From Clostridia bacterium (GTDB lineage Bacteria; Bacillota; Clostridia; Christensenellales; CAG-1252), in assembly GCA_017455385.1 (NCBI GenBank), contig JAFTBD010000075.1, forward strand, positions 1-13,131: a stretch of 13,131 bases of DNA, given 5' to 3'. Below are positions 1 to 7,303 of this stretch, one piece after another (position 1 is the stretch's first letter; every line of letters begins with the position of its first letter). A model generated the notes under the pieces. It searched no databases and was not told the origin of the DNA. It saw only the letters and a program-made list of their open reading frames with translations. The position numbers and the translations under genes are program-made.

Positions 1-416
1 CCGTCCAAAATGAGCACGACCGCCTTATCGTCGAAAGAGAGATCCTCGAGGGCATACTCCTTCATATAGCAGATGGCGAGGATGCCGTCCGGCTTATCTT
101 TCTCCGCCAACTTCTCGAACACTTTGCGGCTGACGGTATAGGCGTGCTCCGCCGTAGGAAGCATTTCCTCGATGAGGGCAACGCATTCATTGGTATAGAC
201 ACATTCGGGCGAAATGATGAGAGAATCCACCCTGAGGTGGGCGTCGGCGGCGATCTTCGCGAGCCAAAAGCCTTCCGCGATGAAGAGACGCTTCGGATTC
301 GGCTTGGAATTCGACGCGATGGCTTTCACCGTGCGGACGACGGCATGCGTCTCGCCGACGTTGAGCAGTCTGTAAGAAGACAGCACGTTTTGCAGTTTCG
401 CCTGAACGTCCGCCAT
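1..416 (-). CDS. TrmH/SpoU-family RNA 2'-O-methyltransferase, 5' part only
   Basis: Partial gene: the first 138 codons are present and the rest lies beyond the left edge. Translated from the ATG at 414-416, it shows the N-terminal substrate-binding domain of SpoU/TrmH-type RNA ribose methyltransferases. That domain has LFIAEGFWLAKIAA near residues 45-58 (family pattern FxxEGxxLVxEA), VSRKVFEKLAEKDKPDGILA near residues 95-114, and VVLILDG at the edge, where the SPOUT methyltransferase domain normally begins (VLDxxxDPGNxGxIxRTA). Proteins of this family methylate 2'-OH groups of rRNA or tRNA with S-adenosylmethionine; the target site cannot be told from this half. The start lies one base after the leuS stop (TAA G ATG) and has no obvious Shine-Dalgarno site, so translation probably depends on ribosomes finishing leuS. 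The catalytic SPOUT knot is outside the window, so the family call rests on the N-terminal domain alone. Confidence 0.72.
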   Translation of the reverse strand, partial: MADVQAKLQNVLSSYRLLNVGETHAVVRTVKAIASNSKPNPKRLFIAEGFWLAKIAADAHLRVDSLIISPECVYTNECVALIEEMLPTAEHAYTVSRKVFEKLAEKDKPDGILAICYMKEYALEDLSFDDKAVVLILD

Positions 417-417
417 C

Positions 418-2826
418 TTATTTGACGATGAAATTGATGATCTTGCCGGGCACGTAGATGACCTTCACGATGTTTTTGCCCTCGAAGTTCGAGGCGATCT
501 GACTGCTCATCACGGCGGCTTCCGCATCCTGTTGGGTCGCCGTGCGCGGGAGAGTGACGACGCCTTTCAGCTTGCCGAGGACCTGCACGGGGATCTCCAC
601 CTCGTCCGAAACGAGCATCTTCTCATCATATTCGGGCCACTTACTCTCTGCGATGAGGGTCTTATTGCCGATGGCTTCGTTGATCTCCTCGGTGACGTGA
701 GGCGCCACGGGATAGAGGAGCGTCAAGAGGGTCTCGAGCTCGCCTTTCGTAATGTAGCCGTCACCGTACACTTCATTGACGTAGCCCATCATCGCGGCGA
801 TGGCGGTATTGAATCCCGTGGACTCGTAGTCCGCGGACACTTTCTTGATCATCTTGTGGGTGCTCGCCATATGCTTCTTGCTGTAGCCCGCCTCGTCCGT
901 CATGATCTCGGGGAGCTTCCACACTCTGTCGATGAAACGCTTGCAACCCACGATGCTATTATCCGACCAAGGCGCAGGACGCTCGTAGTCGCCGATGAAC
1001 ATCACGTAAGTGCGGAGGACGTCACTGCCGAATTTATCGATGCAATCATTCGGGTTCACGACATTTCCGAGGCTCTTAGACATTTTGTTGCCGTCGCTGC
1101 CGAGGAGGAGTCCCTGCGCGGTACGTTTCTTGTAGGGCTCCGCATTAGGCACGGCGCCGATATCATAAAGGAACCTATTCCAGAAACGGGAATAGATGAG
1201 GTGGCGCGTGACGTGCTCCATGCCGCCGTTGTACCAGTCCACCTGCCCCCAATATTTCAGTTTCTTGGGATCGGCAAGAGCCTTATCATTATGCGGATCG
1301 ATATACCTCAGGAAGTACCAAGAAGAACCCGCCCACTGCGGCATGGTATCCGTCTCGCGCTTCGCCGCGCCGCCGCACTGCGGGCAGGTGCAATTCACCC
1401 AATCGGTGACTTTAGAGAGCGGAGATTCACCGGTATCCGTCGGCTTGTAGTCTTCGAGCGGGGGGAGCTCCAAGGGGAGCTGATCCTCGGGCACGGGGAC
1501 CATACCGCACTTGTCGCAATACACGATGGGGATGGGCTCGCCCCAATAACGCTGGCGGTTGAACGCCCAGTCTTTCATATTGTAATTGACTTTCGCGCTG
1601 CCGATGCCCTCCGCCTCGAGATGCTTGATCATCGTGGCGATGGCGTCTTTCACCGTCAGTCCGTTCAGGAAGCCGCTATTGATCATCGTGCCGCTGTAAA
1701 TGTCGGTGAATGCCTCCTTCTCGAGGTCGACGTCTCCGTCGATGACCTGCACGATGGGGAGACCGTACTTTTTCGCGAAGTCGTAGTCACGGGTGTCGTG
1801 CGCGGGAACAGCCATAATGGCGCCCGTGCCGTAGCCCATCATCACGTAGTCCGCGACGAAGATGGGCACTTCCTTCTTGGTGAGGGGGTTGATGGCGGAC
1901 ACGCCTTTCAGCATGACGCCCGTCTTATCTTTCTGGAGCTGGACGCGCTCAAACTCGTTCTTACGGCGCGCCGCTTCGCGGTAGGCTTCCACCTCCGCCA
2001 TATTCTCTATCTTGTCCTTATTCGCCTCGATCAAAGGATGCTCGGGAGCGATACACATAAAGGTCACGCCGAAGACGGTGTCGCAACGGGTGGTGAAAAC
2101 GCGCAGCTTGCCGCCCGTCGTCACGTCGAAGTCGATCTCCGCGCCGTAGCTCCTGCCGATCCAGTTCTCCTGCTCCGTCTTGACGCGGGGAAGGAAATCC
2201 AATCCGTCCAAGCCGGAAAGGAGCTTGTCCGCATAATCGCGGATCTTCAAGAACCAAACGTCTTTCTGCTTCTGGACGACTTCGCTGCCGCAACGGTCGC
2301 ACACGCCTCCCTGCGACTCCTCGTTGGAGAGGACGACCTTACAATTCTCACAAAAATTCACGTAGGTATTGCTACGATAAGCGAGACCGTGCTTATAGAG
2401 CTGCAAGAAGATCCATTGCGTCCACTTGTAATAATGCGGATCGGTGGTATCCACCACTCTGTCCCAATCGAAGGAATAGCCCACCCTCTTCAACTGACTG
2501 ACGAAGGTGTGGATATTGCGGTCGGTGACGATGCGGGGATGCTGATTGGTCTTCATCGCATAGTTCTCGGTGGGGAGACCGAACGCGTCCCAACCGATGG
2601 GGAACAGGACGTTGTAGCCCTGCAAACGTCTCTTACGCGAGATGACCTCCATTGAGGTGAACGCGCGAATGTGTCCGACGTGCAGTCCTGCGCCCGACGG
2701 GTACGGGAACTCGATCAAGCCGTAAAACTTGGGCTTCTTATCGAAGTCCTTCGCCTTGAAGAGACCTTTCTCTTCCCAGATCTTTTGCCACTTAGCCTCT
2801 ACTTCTTTGGGTGAATACTCTTTCAT
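418..2826 (-). CDS. leuS: Leucine--tRNA ligase (LeuRS)
   Basis: Complete 802-aa class I aminoacyl-tRNA synthetase charging tRNA-Leu in the cytoplasm; the length matches the short bacterial form. Visible in order: the HIGH-type motif HVGH (residues 49-52) after PYPSGAGL; GWDAFGLPTENYA (78-90), characteristic of LeuRS; a CxxC/CxxC zinc module (C159, C162, C176, C179); the CP1 editing domain with TTRCDT (245-250) and GTGAIMAVPAHDTRDYDF (333-350), where D347 matches the conserved editing aspartate; a second CxxC pair set (C437, C440, C481, C484); WAGSSWYFLRY (498-508); and NKMSKSLGN (580-588) containing KMSKS. The T-rich editing motif has Cys where many LeuRS have Pro (TTRPDT). The ATG follows AGAGGA (2833-2838) by six bases. 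The gene is divergent from the ferritin-like gene and leads into the RNA methyltransferase. The leader is too short for a T-box. Confidence 0.97.
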   Translation of the reverse strand: MKEYSPKEVEAKWQKIWEEKGLFKAKDFDKKPKFYGLIEFPYPSGAGLHVGHIRAFTSMEVISRKRRLQGYNVLFPIGWDAFGLPTENYAMKTNQHPRIVTDRNIHTFVSQLKRVGYSFDWDRVVDTTDPHYYKWTQWIFLQLYKHGLAYRSNTYVNFCENCKVVLSNEESQGGVCDRCGSEVVQKQKDVWFLKIRDYADKLLSGLDGLDFLPRVKTEQENWIGRSYGAEIDFDVTTGGKLRVFTTRCDTVFGVTFMCIAPEHPLIEANKDKIENMAEVEAYREAARRKNEFERVQLQKDKTGVMLKGVSAINPLTKKEVPIFVADYVMMGYGTGAIMAVPAHDTRDYDFAKKYGLPIVQVIDGDVDLEKEAFTDIYSGTMINSGFLNGLTVKDAIATMIKHLEAEGIGSAKVNYNMKDWAFNRQRYWGEPIPIVYCDKCGMVPVPEDQLPLELPPLEDYKPTDTGESPLSKVTDWVNCTCPQCGGAAKRETDTMPQWAGSSWYFLRYIDPHNDKALADPKKLKYWGQVDWYNGGMEHVTRHLIYSRFWNRFLYDIGAVPNAEPYKKRTAQGLLLGSDGNKMSKSLGNVVNPNDCIDKFGSDVLRTYVMFIGDYERPAPWSDNSIVGCKRFIDRVWKLPEIMTDEAGYSKKHMASTHKMIKKVSADYESTGFNTAIAAMMGYVNEVYGDGYITKGELETLLTLLYPVAPHVTEEINEAIGNKTLIAESKWPEYDEKMLVSDEVEIPVQVLGKLKGVVTLPRTATQQDAEAAVMSSQIASNFEGKNIVKVIYVPGKIINFIVK

Positions 2827-2842
2827 ATACCGTCCTCTCTCA

Positions 2843-2868
2843 CGCGCTCCCGCATTCGGACGAGCGCG
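2843..2868 (-). promoter_or_regulatory. Stem-loop in the leuS leader
   Basis: Seven perfect pairs (CGCGCTC with GAGCGCG) enclose a further CCG/CGG stem with an AATG tetraloop and a 2-nt bulge. In the leuS transcript this hairpin ends four bases before the AGAGGA ribosome site. It is either a 5'-stabilising element or a translational control element. It has no T-tract and is not a terminator. The pairing is read directly from the sequence; any role is inference. Confidence 0.5.
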
Positions 2869-2887
2869 AAAATTACTATTATATAAA

Positions 2888-2916
2888 ATAATAATTTATT
2901 CACGGGTAAAAGTCAA
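2888..2916 (-). promoter_or_regulatory. Probable sigma-A promoter of leuS
   Basis: On the minus strand TTGACT (2911-2916) and TATTAT (2888-2893) are separated by exactly 17 bases within an A/T-rich stretch. This gives a leader of about 55 nt. A perfect TATAAT also occurs ten bases further on (2878-2883), but no -35 box sits at a fitting distance from it, so the upstream pair is preferred. Confidence 0.6.
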
Positions 2917-2986
2917 AGAATTTCTTCTCATCGAAAAAAGTCTGCGCTTGACTTATAAAAACCTTACGGATCGACCATCCTTTTCT

Positions 2987-2993
2987 AAGGAGG
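2987..2993 (+). promoter_or_regulatory. Ribosome binding site fixing the start at 3001
   Basis: AAGGAGG, a near-perfect Shine-Dalgarno sequence, lies seven bases before the ATG at 3001. It selects that ATG over the second in-frame ATG at 3007. Confidence 0.85.
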
Positions 2994-3000
2994 TATTGAA

Positions 3001-4257
3001 ATGACTATGAACCCTTTTGAACTGAGACCCATCGACATCAACGACTGCTTTGTCGAACGGAGCGACTTATACGGTTACAGCTATGATAAATACACGGCGG
3101 ATCCTTACACGAAACTGCGCATCATCTTGATGAACGGCGCGGAATACGAGCAAGTATGGTTCGGGCACAATCAAATGCGCTGTGAAGCGAGAGGCGACCT
3201 AAGACGCGACCTCGCTCTCCTACGCCGAAGCGAGCAAATGCAACAAAAGCAGATCGCCTGCTTGAAACCCATCTCGGAGAGCGTCCTCGAGAATACCATC
3301 GGCTACGAACAGCTCGCCGTAGATCTGACGGCGCTTATGGCGTCGAGAGAGAAAGATCCCTATGTCAAACATTGCATGGACTTCGCCCTCTTGGAAGACT
3401 TCGACCACCTGTATCGCTACGCCGACCTTCTGAATATGGAGACGGGGCAAAAGGCGGAAGAGCTTGTGGGAGGCTACACCGAGATCATGCCCGGTCGTCC
3501 GACTGTCTCCGAGCATCGTTTCCCCTACGATGACGTGAAGCGTCCCATCTCCAAAAACGCTGACCTTCTGACGAAACTGCAAGTCAATATCATCACGGCG
3601 GCAGAACAACAGACGATGAACTACTACATGAACCAATGCGGTTTCTATAAGACCGACCTCGGCAGACGACTGTATCAAGAGATCGCAATGATCGAGGAAC
3701 AGCACGTCAGCCAGTACGGCAGTCTGATCGATCCCATGGCGACTCCGCTTGAGAAACTCCTACTCCACGAATACACCGAAACGTATCTCTATTACAGTTG
3801 CTACGAAAGCGAGACGGACAAGAAGATACGCGCCGTATGGGAAAGGCTCTTCGAGCAGGAAGTGGCGCATCTGCATTACGCGGCGAACCTCTTGGAGAAA
3901 TATGAAGGGCGCACGTATACGGACATTCTCCCCGAACAGACGTTCCCCGAGCTCTTATTCTTCTCCGAGCAAAAGGACTACGTTCGTGACGTGCTCAAAA
4001 ACACCGTGAACGAAACCGCGCTTCGGGAAGACTTCACCGACGTCGACGCGCTGAATGACAGCGCAGACTTCTTCCGCTATCAAGAGAGAGTGAGCGGCAA
4101 GAAAGACGCTTCGCACGAAGTCATCGAGAAGCATATCGGGGAATTGCATTCCGACTATCGCTATCAGGAAAAAGAGCATCCCGTCGCCGCTCTCCGCGAC
4201 CGTAAAAAAGACAATACGCGAGTCGGCAGAGAGAAAGCAAAAGAGCACGTCGTATAA
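3001..4257 (+). CDS. Uncharacterised ferritin-like di-iron protein
   Basis: A 418-aa soluble protein with no signal peptide or membrane segment; I do not recognise a named family. It is mostly helical, and a repeated pattern stands out: a Glu followed exactly 30 residues later by (Glu/Asp)xxHis. The three instances are E103/D133/H136, E202/E232/H235 and E257/E287/H290. The last two units together give the classic six-ligand set (four carboxylates, two histidines) of a four-helix ferritin-like di-iron site. The first would be an extra helical hairpin. Residues 330-418 are highly charged and rich in Lys, Glu and Asp, probably a flexible tail. Ferritin-superfamily proteins store iron, reduce peroxide or oxidise substrates; which applies here is unknown. 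The gene stands alone, divergent from leuS and convergent with the phosphoesterase operon. A strong ribosome site supports good expression. The protein is far longer than ferritin or rubrerythrin. Confidence 0.85.
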   Translation: MTMNPFELRPIDINDCFVERSDLYGYSYDKYTADPYTKLRIILMNGAEYEQVWFGHNQMRCEARGDLRRDLALLRRSEQMQQKQIACLKPISESVLENTIGYEQLAVDLTALMASREKDPYVKHCMDFALLEDFDHLYRYADLLNMETGQKAEELVGGYTEIMPGRPTVSEHRFPYDDVKRPISKNADLLTKLQVNIITAAEQQTMNYYMNQCGFYKTDLGRRLYQEIAMIEEQHVSQYGSLIDPMATPLEKLLLHEYTETYLYYSCYESETDKKIRAVWERLFEQEVAHLHYAANLLEKYEGRTYTDILPEQTFPELLFFSEQKDYVRDVLKNTVNETALREDFTDVDALNDSADFFRYQERVSGKKDASHEVIEKHIGELHSDYRYQEKEHPVAALRDRKKDNTRVGREKAKEHVV

Positions 4258-4276
4258 AGTAAAGAAAGATAAAGAA

Positions 4277-4305
4277 AGGGACTTGCACTCGATCGGCAAG
4301 TCCCT
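4277..4305 (-). terminator. Intrinsic terminator of the transporter-phosphoesterase operon
   Basis: A perfect 10-bp stem (AGGGACTTGC with GCAAGTCCCT) has a 9-nt loop. On the minus strand it is followed directly by a T-rich run (TTTCTTTATCTTTCTTTA), 46 bases after the stop of the last operon gene. On the plus strand the hairpin is followed by ACGAAG, so it does not fit as a terminator of the convergent gene ending at 4257. Confidence 0.75.
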
Positions 4306-4309
4306 ACGA

Positions 4310-4329
4310 AGTCCCGTGCGCAAGGGACT
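4310..4329. repeat. Second, smaller inverted repeat beside the terminator
   Basis: AGTCCC and GGGACT pair around an 8-nt spacer, four bases from the main terminator hairpin. The arms repeat the core of the larger stem (AAGGGACT occurs at 4276-4283 and 4322-4329; AAGTCCC at 4298-4304 and 4309-4315), so alternative pairings between the two hairpins are possible. No T-tract adjoins it. Confidence 0.55.
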
Positions 4330-4351
4330 CTCTACTCGTGCGTTAAAGAGG

Positions 4352-5827
4352 TCAAGATACGGCGTTTACAGGGAGATTCCCGACGATGTACGGCGTCTTG
4401 ACGGAGGTGTCCGTATACTGCACGCCGTTGTAATCGAAAGAGCTGTCTCCGTAGATGGTGATGATGCTGTACCCTTTCAGTTCGTCCTGATCGTTGGACA
4501 TCTTATGCGTGTAAAGACTGTAGGTGGCGTACCCGCCGCAGATGCCGTAACAGAGATAGACGGGAGAATCCTCTTTGGTGTATTCCCCACTCTCGAAAAG
4601 CACACTGTTCGTGACATGATCGTGCCCGCAGAAAAGACCGTTTACGTGATCGCCGAGCGACTTCATAAGGGCATACGTCCCGTTATTATAGTCGGAACTG
4701 CAACATCCTTCTTGACAGCCCGTGCCCTTTACGTACGACCAGCCGTCTTTCAAAATATAGAACCCGATGATCTTGCCGTCCAATACGCGCTCGCTGTCCT
4801 CCGCTTTCTTATACACGGCGGGGTAAACGGTGACTTTCGCCTTACCGACGGACAGAGACGCTTTCTCCCCTTTCGCCAAGGCTGCCGCCGCTCTCTCTTT
4901 GATCGCGGCGTCAACGTTGATCGTATTCAGGTAGTTCGGATCCTCGGAGAGGAGCACGACTCGGTTCGACGCGTCGTCCTCCGGCGCATATTCCGACTGT
5001 CTGACATAAACAAGACTGCTCTGCTCGATGAGCGGGATATGGATAAAGAGCATGGTCTTTACGTTCTCATTGAGCGCTACGGAAGCCTTCACCTGCTCCT
5101 CGTACCACTCCAGCTGGTTGTCTTTCAGGAAGTCGTAACTGCCCTTCTTCACCCCGACTTTCTCGGCGTCCTCGTCCGTGATGGCGTCGCCGCTATCCAT
5201 AAAGATCATGGACTGGACGACCTTCTTATCCTTGCCGAGGAGATTCACGACGCAGTTGCCGTATCCCCACACTTTAGCGCCTTTCGACGTATATTGGGTG
5301 CTGTTATCGAGGACACAATGCGGATAAGACGCACAGATGTCGATGAGCTCTTTGCGGGAGAGAGCGAGGATCTGATCCCCTTCGTGATTGCCGAGGACGT
5401 ACGTCCAATAAATGCCGAGTTTCTCGAAGATGTTGCAAAGCTGTACGGCGCGGGATCTGCCGCGGATGCTCGTGACGATGTCGCCCGTCATCACGACGTA
5501 ATCGGGCTTCTCGTCGTAGATCGCGTCAAGCATCTTATAAAGTGTGGTCTCGTTGTCCGCCATCTTGTCGCCGTAATGCAGATCGGTGAACTGCAATACT
5601 TTCCACGGCGTTTCGTCCACCGTGGTGCCGTCTTCCTTGTATTTGATAAGCTCGGCGGGCTTGCCGTCACACCCTTCGGAAAGAAGCGTTACGTTATTCT
5701 CCACCTTGTGCACTTTCGACCAATCCACACGCATCGGCATCGGTCCGAAAAGGAATATCGCCACAAGCGCAATGACGAAAACAAGGCACAGCGACACGAT
5801 CAAAAGCGTTTTACGCATTTTAGACAT
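4352..5827 (-). CDS. Membrane-anchored calcineurin-like phosphoesterase (copy 1)
   Basis: A 491-aa metallophosphoesterase. A positively charged N-terminus (MSKMRK) leads into one hydrophobic helix (about residues 7-28), then an extracytoplasmic catalytic domain. All two-metal motifs are present: D82/H84 in FTDLHYG, GD (115-116) in MTGDIV, GNHE (146-149) in YVLGNHEGD, H263 in MLFIHIPL, and GHDH (401-404) in GLFCGHDHVTN. The HIPL and GHDHVxN wording resembles the eukaryotic Dcr2/PAP28-29-like branch of the superfamily more than CpdA-type cAMP phosphodiesterases; this is from memory. A Cys cluster (CQEGCC, 371-376) is unusual. Substrate unknown. It is the last gene of the operon, 27 bases after its paralogue. 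The ATG at 5825-5827 is chosen because AGGAG lies eight bases upstream; a TTG two codons earlier sits too close to that site. Confidence 0.9.
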   Translation of the reverse strand: MSKMRKTLLIVSLCLVFVIALVAIFLFGPMPMRVDWSKVHKVENNVTLLSEGCDGKPAELIKYKEDGTTVDETPWKVLQFTDLHYGDKMADNETTLYKMLDAIYDEKPDYVVMTGDIVTSIRGRSRAVQLCNIFEKLGIYWTYVLGNHEGDQILALSRKELIDICASYPHCVLDNSTQYTSKGAKVWGYGNCVVNLLGKDKKVVQSMIFMDSGDAITDEDAEKVGVKKGSYDFLKDNQLEWYEEQVKASVALNENVKTMLFIHIPLIEQSSLVYVRQSEYAPEDDASNRVVLLSEDPNYLNTINVDAAIKERAAAALAKGEKASLSVGKAKVTVYPAVYKKAEDSERVLDGKIIGFYILKDGWSYVKGTGCQEGCCSSDYNNGTYALMKSLGDHVNGLFCGHDHVTNSVLFESGEYTKEDSPVYLCYGICGGYATYSLYTHKMSNDQDELKGYSIITIYGDSSFDYNGVQYTDTSVKTPYIVGNLPVNAVS

Positions 5828-5835
5828 TCTCAAAT

Positions 5836-5840
5836 CTCCT
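5836..5840 (-). promoter_or_regulatory. Ribosome binding site deciding the phosphoesterase copy 1 start
   Basis: AGGAG on the minus strand is followed by ATTTGAGA and then ATG (5825-5827). The eight-base spacing is ideal for that ATG, whereas the in-frame TTG (5831-5833) is only two bases away. Confidence 0.75.
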
Positions 5841-5854
5841 ATATACTGGTATTA

Positions 5855-7273
5855 TTATCCTACTACCGGCTGACTGTTGACGATGCGCGCGATATGCGCT
5901 CCGTTCGTTTCGAACAAAACGTCCGAGAAATCGAAAGTGCCGTTTTGGTGGATGTCGATGACGGAGTACCCGCGATCTTCGTACTTGTCTCCGTCGGACA
6001 GTCCGTTCGCCGCCTTGCTGTAGCCTTGGATGCCGCTGCAGGTGCCATAGCAGAGATAGACCTTCGCATCCTCTTCGTACAATATGGTATTATTGATGTG
6101 GTCGTGTCCGCAGAAAAGACCGTTCACGTGGTCCGAGATCGCTACAAGGCGGGCGTACATTCCATTATTATGGTCGGAGGAACACGCCCTCTCGAAACTA
6201 CGCGTATCGCCGATGACCTTCCAGCCCTCTCTCAATACGAAATAGCCTACCTTCTCCCCGTTCACGATGACGTCGCTTCCGTCGATCTTCTTATAATCGG
6301 AAGAGATGACCTTGATCTTTCCGTTCTTGATCTTCTCCTTGGTGGAGGCGTCCGCCTTCTCCAAATAGTCGGGATGATCGGCAAGAAGCACGACCTTACC
6401 CGATTCCACATCGGCAAGTTCCACCAAAAGGAGGTTCCTGTACTCCACAAGAGGAATGTGCATGAAGAGCATCGCTTTTACGTCGGCATTAAGCGTCGTA
6501 GCATCGGCGATCTTCTCTTCGTACCATTTCATTTGGCTCTCTTTAATGTAATCATAGCAACCATCGCGCACGTCGAACTTCTCGGCGTCCTCATCCGTGA
6601 TCTCATTGCCGCTGTCTAAAAAGATCATGGTCTGCACGATGCCGAAGTCTTCGCCGAGGAGATTGACGACGAAATTGCAGTAACCCCATACATCCTCTCC
6701 CGCCTTGGTCTTTTTGACTGTGGTATCCGCTAGGCAGTGGTCGTACTCCGAAACGATCTTCATCGTGTTCTCGCGCGATACCGTGTAGGGATCCGAGTCG
6801 CCCTCGTGATTACCGAGGACGTACGCCCAATAGATCTCCGCTTTCTCGAAGATCTCGGAGAGCTGCTCAAGACGCACTTTGGCGCCGAGACGGGTGACTA
6901 TGTCTCCGGTCAAGACGACGAAGTCGGGCTTCTCTTTATTCAAGGTATCGATAAAATGCGCGATGGTGTCGTTGGTGGTCTTCATCTCGTGAGAGAGATG
7001 CATATCCGTGAACTGCAACACTTTCCACTCGGAAGAAGCAACGGAGCCGTTCGCATCGAGCTTCACGAGCGCGGGCGAGCCCGTATCATTGTGTTCATCA
7101 TTTGCGGCAAGCAAGGTAACGCCCGTATTCGACTTCTCGATGCTGTCCCAGTCGATATCCATCGAGCGGGGCAAAAAAGCATACATCAAATAGGCGCTTA
7201 CACCGATGACGGCGGCAATAAACACGCCTACCACGATCCAGATGATGAGTTTCTTTTTTCCTGCGGCGATCAT
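5855..7273 (-). CDS. Membrane-anchored calcineurin-like phosphoesterase (copy 2)
   Basis: A 472-aa paralogue of the next gene in the operon. Basic MIAAGKKK precedes one transmembrane helix (about residues 9-34), predicting N-in/C-out topology with the enzyme domain outside. Metal-site motifs: D90/H92 in FTDMHLS, GD (123-124) in LTGDIV, GNHE (154-157), H272 in MLFMHIPLVEY, and GHDH (389-392) in GLFCGHDHINN. The copies share long stretches beyond the motifs: YVLGNHEGD, an MIF(L/M)DSG...ITDEDAEK block, CSSD(H/Y)NNG, DHVNGLFCGHDH and VYLCYG(T/I)C. They differ in the insert before the HIPL-to-GHDH half and at the C-terminus, and copy 1 has extra cysteines. AAGGAG (7280-7285) lies six bases before the ATG. 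The gene sits 30 bases after the toroid gene. Hydrolysis of a phosphomonoester or diester is expected from the family; the natural substrate is unknown. Confidence 0.92.
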   Translation of the reverse strand: MIAAGKKKLIIWIVVGVFIAAVIGVSAYLMYAFLPRSMDIDWDSIEKSNTGVTLLAANDEHNDTGSPALVKLDANGSVASSEWKVLQFTDMHLSHEMKTTNDTIAHFIDTLNKEKPDFVVLTGDIVTRLGAKVRLEQLSEIFEKAEIYWAYVLGNHEGDSDPYTVSRENTMKIVSEYDHCLADTTVKKTKAGEDVWGYCNFVVNLLGEDFGIVQTMIFLDSGNEITDEDAEKFDVRDGCYDYIKESQMKWYEEKIADATTLNADVKAMLFMHIPLVEYRNLLLVELADVESGKVVLLADHPDYLEKADASTKEKIKNGKIKVISSDYKKIDGSDVIVNGEKVGYFVLREGWKVIGDTRSFERACSSDHNNGMYARLVAISDHVNGLFCGHDHINNTILYEEDAKVYLCYGTCSGIQGYSKAANGLSDGDKYEDRGYSVIDIHQNGTFDFSDVLFETNGAHIARIVNSQPVVG

Positions 7274-7303
7274 ATTTATCTCCTTATCGATAGTAAAAAT
7301 GCG

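Noticed and set aside
532..2655. Long open frame on the plus strand, antisense to leuS
   Set aside because: The minus-strand frame encodes an unmistakable LeuRS with all motifs; the plus-strand frame is an artefact of codon bias and matches no family.
2878..2883. Perfect TATAAT as the main leuS -10 box
   Set aside because: No usable -35 hexamer or TGn extension sits upstream of it; the TTGACT/TATTAT pair ten bases away fits better, though both could be used.
2948..2976. TTGACT as a -35 box for the ferritin-like gene
   Set aside because: The position 17 bases on reads TCGACC, a poor -10 box, and no convincing alternative lies between 2870 and 2985. The promoter of that gene is therefore left unassigned.
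4277..4305. Hairpin as terminator of the plus-strand ferritin-like gene
   Set aside because: The T-rich run lies on the minus-strand side only; on the plus strand the stem is followed by a non-T sequence.
5828..5833. TTG start two codons upstream of the chosen phosphoesterase copy 1 start
   Set aside because: It lies only two bases after the AGGAG site; the ATG at 5827 has an eight-base spacing.
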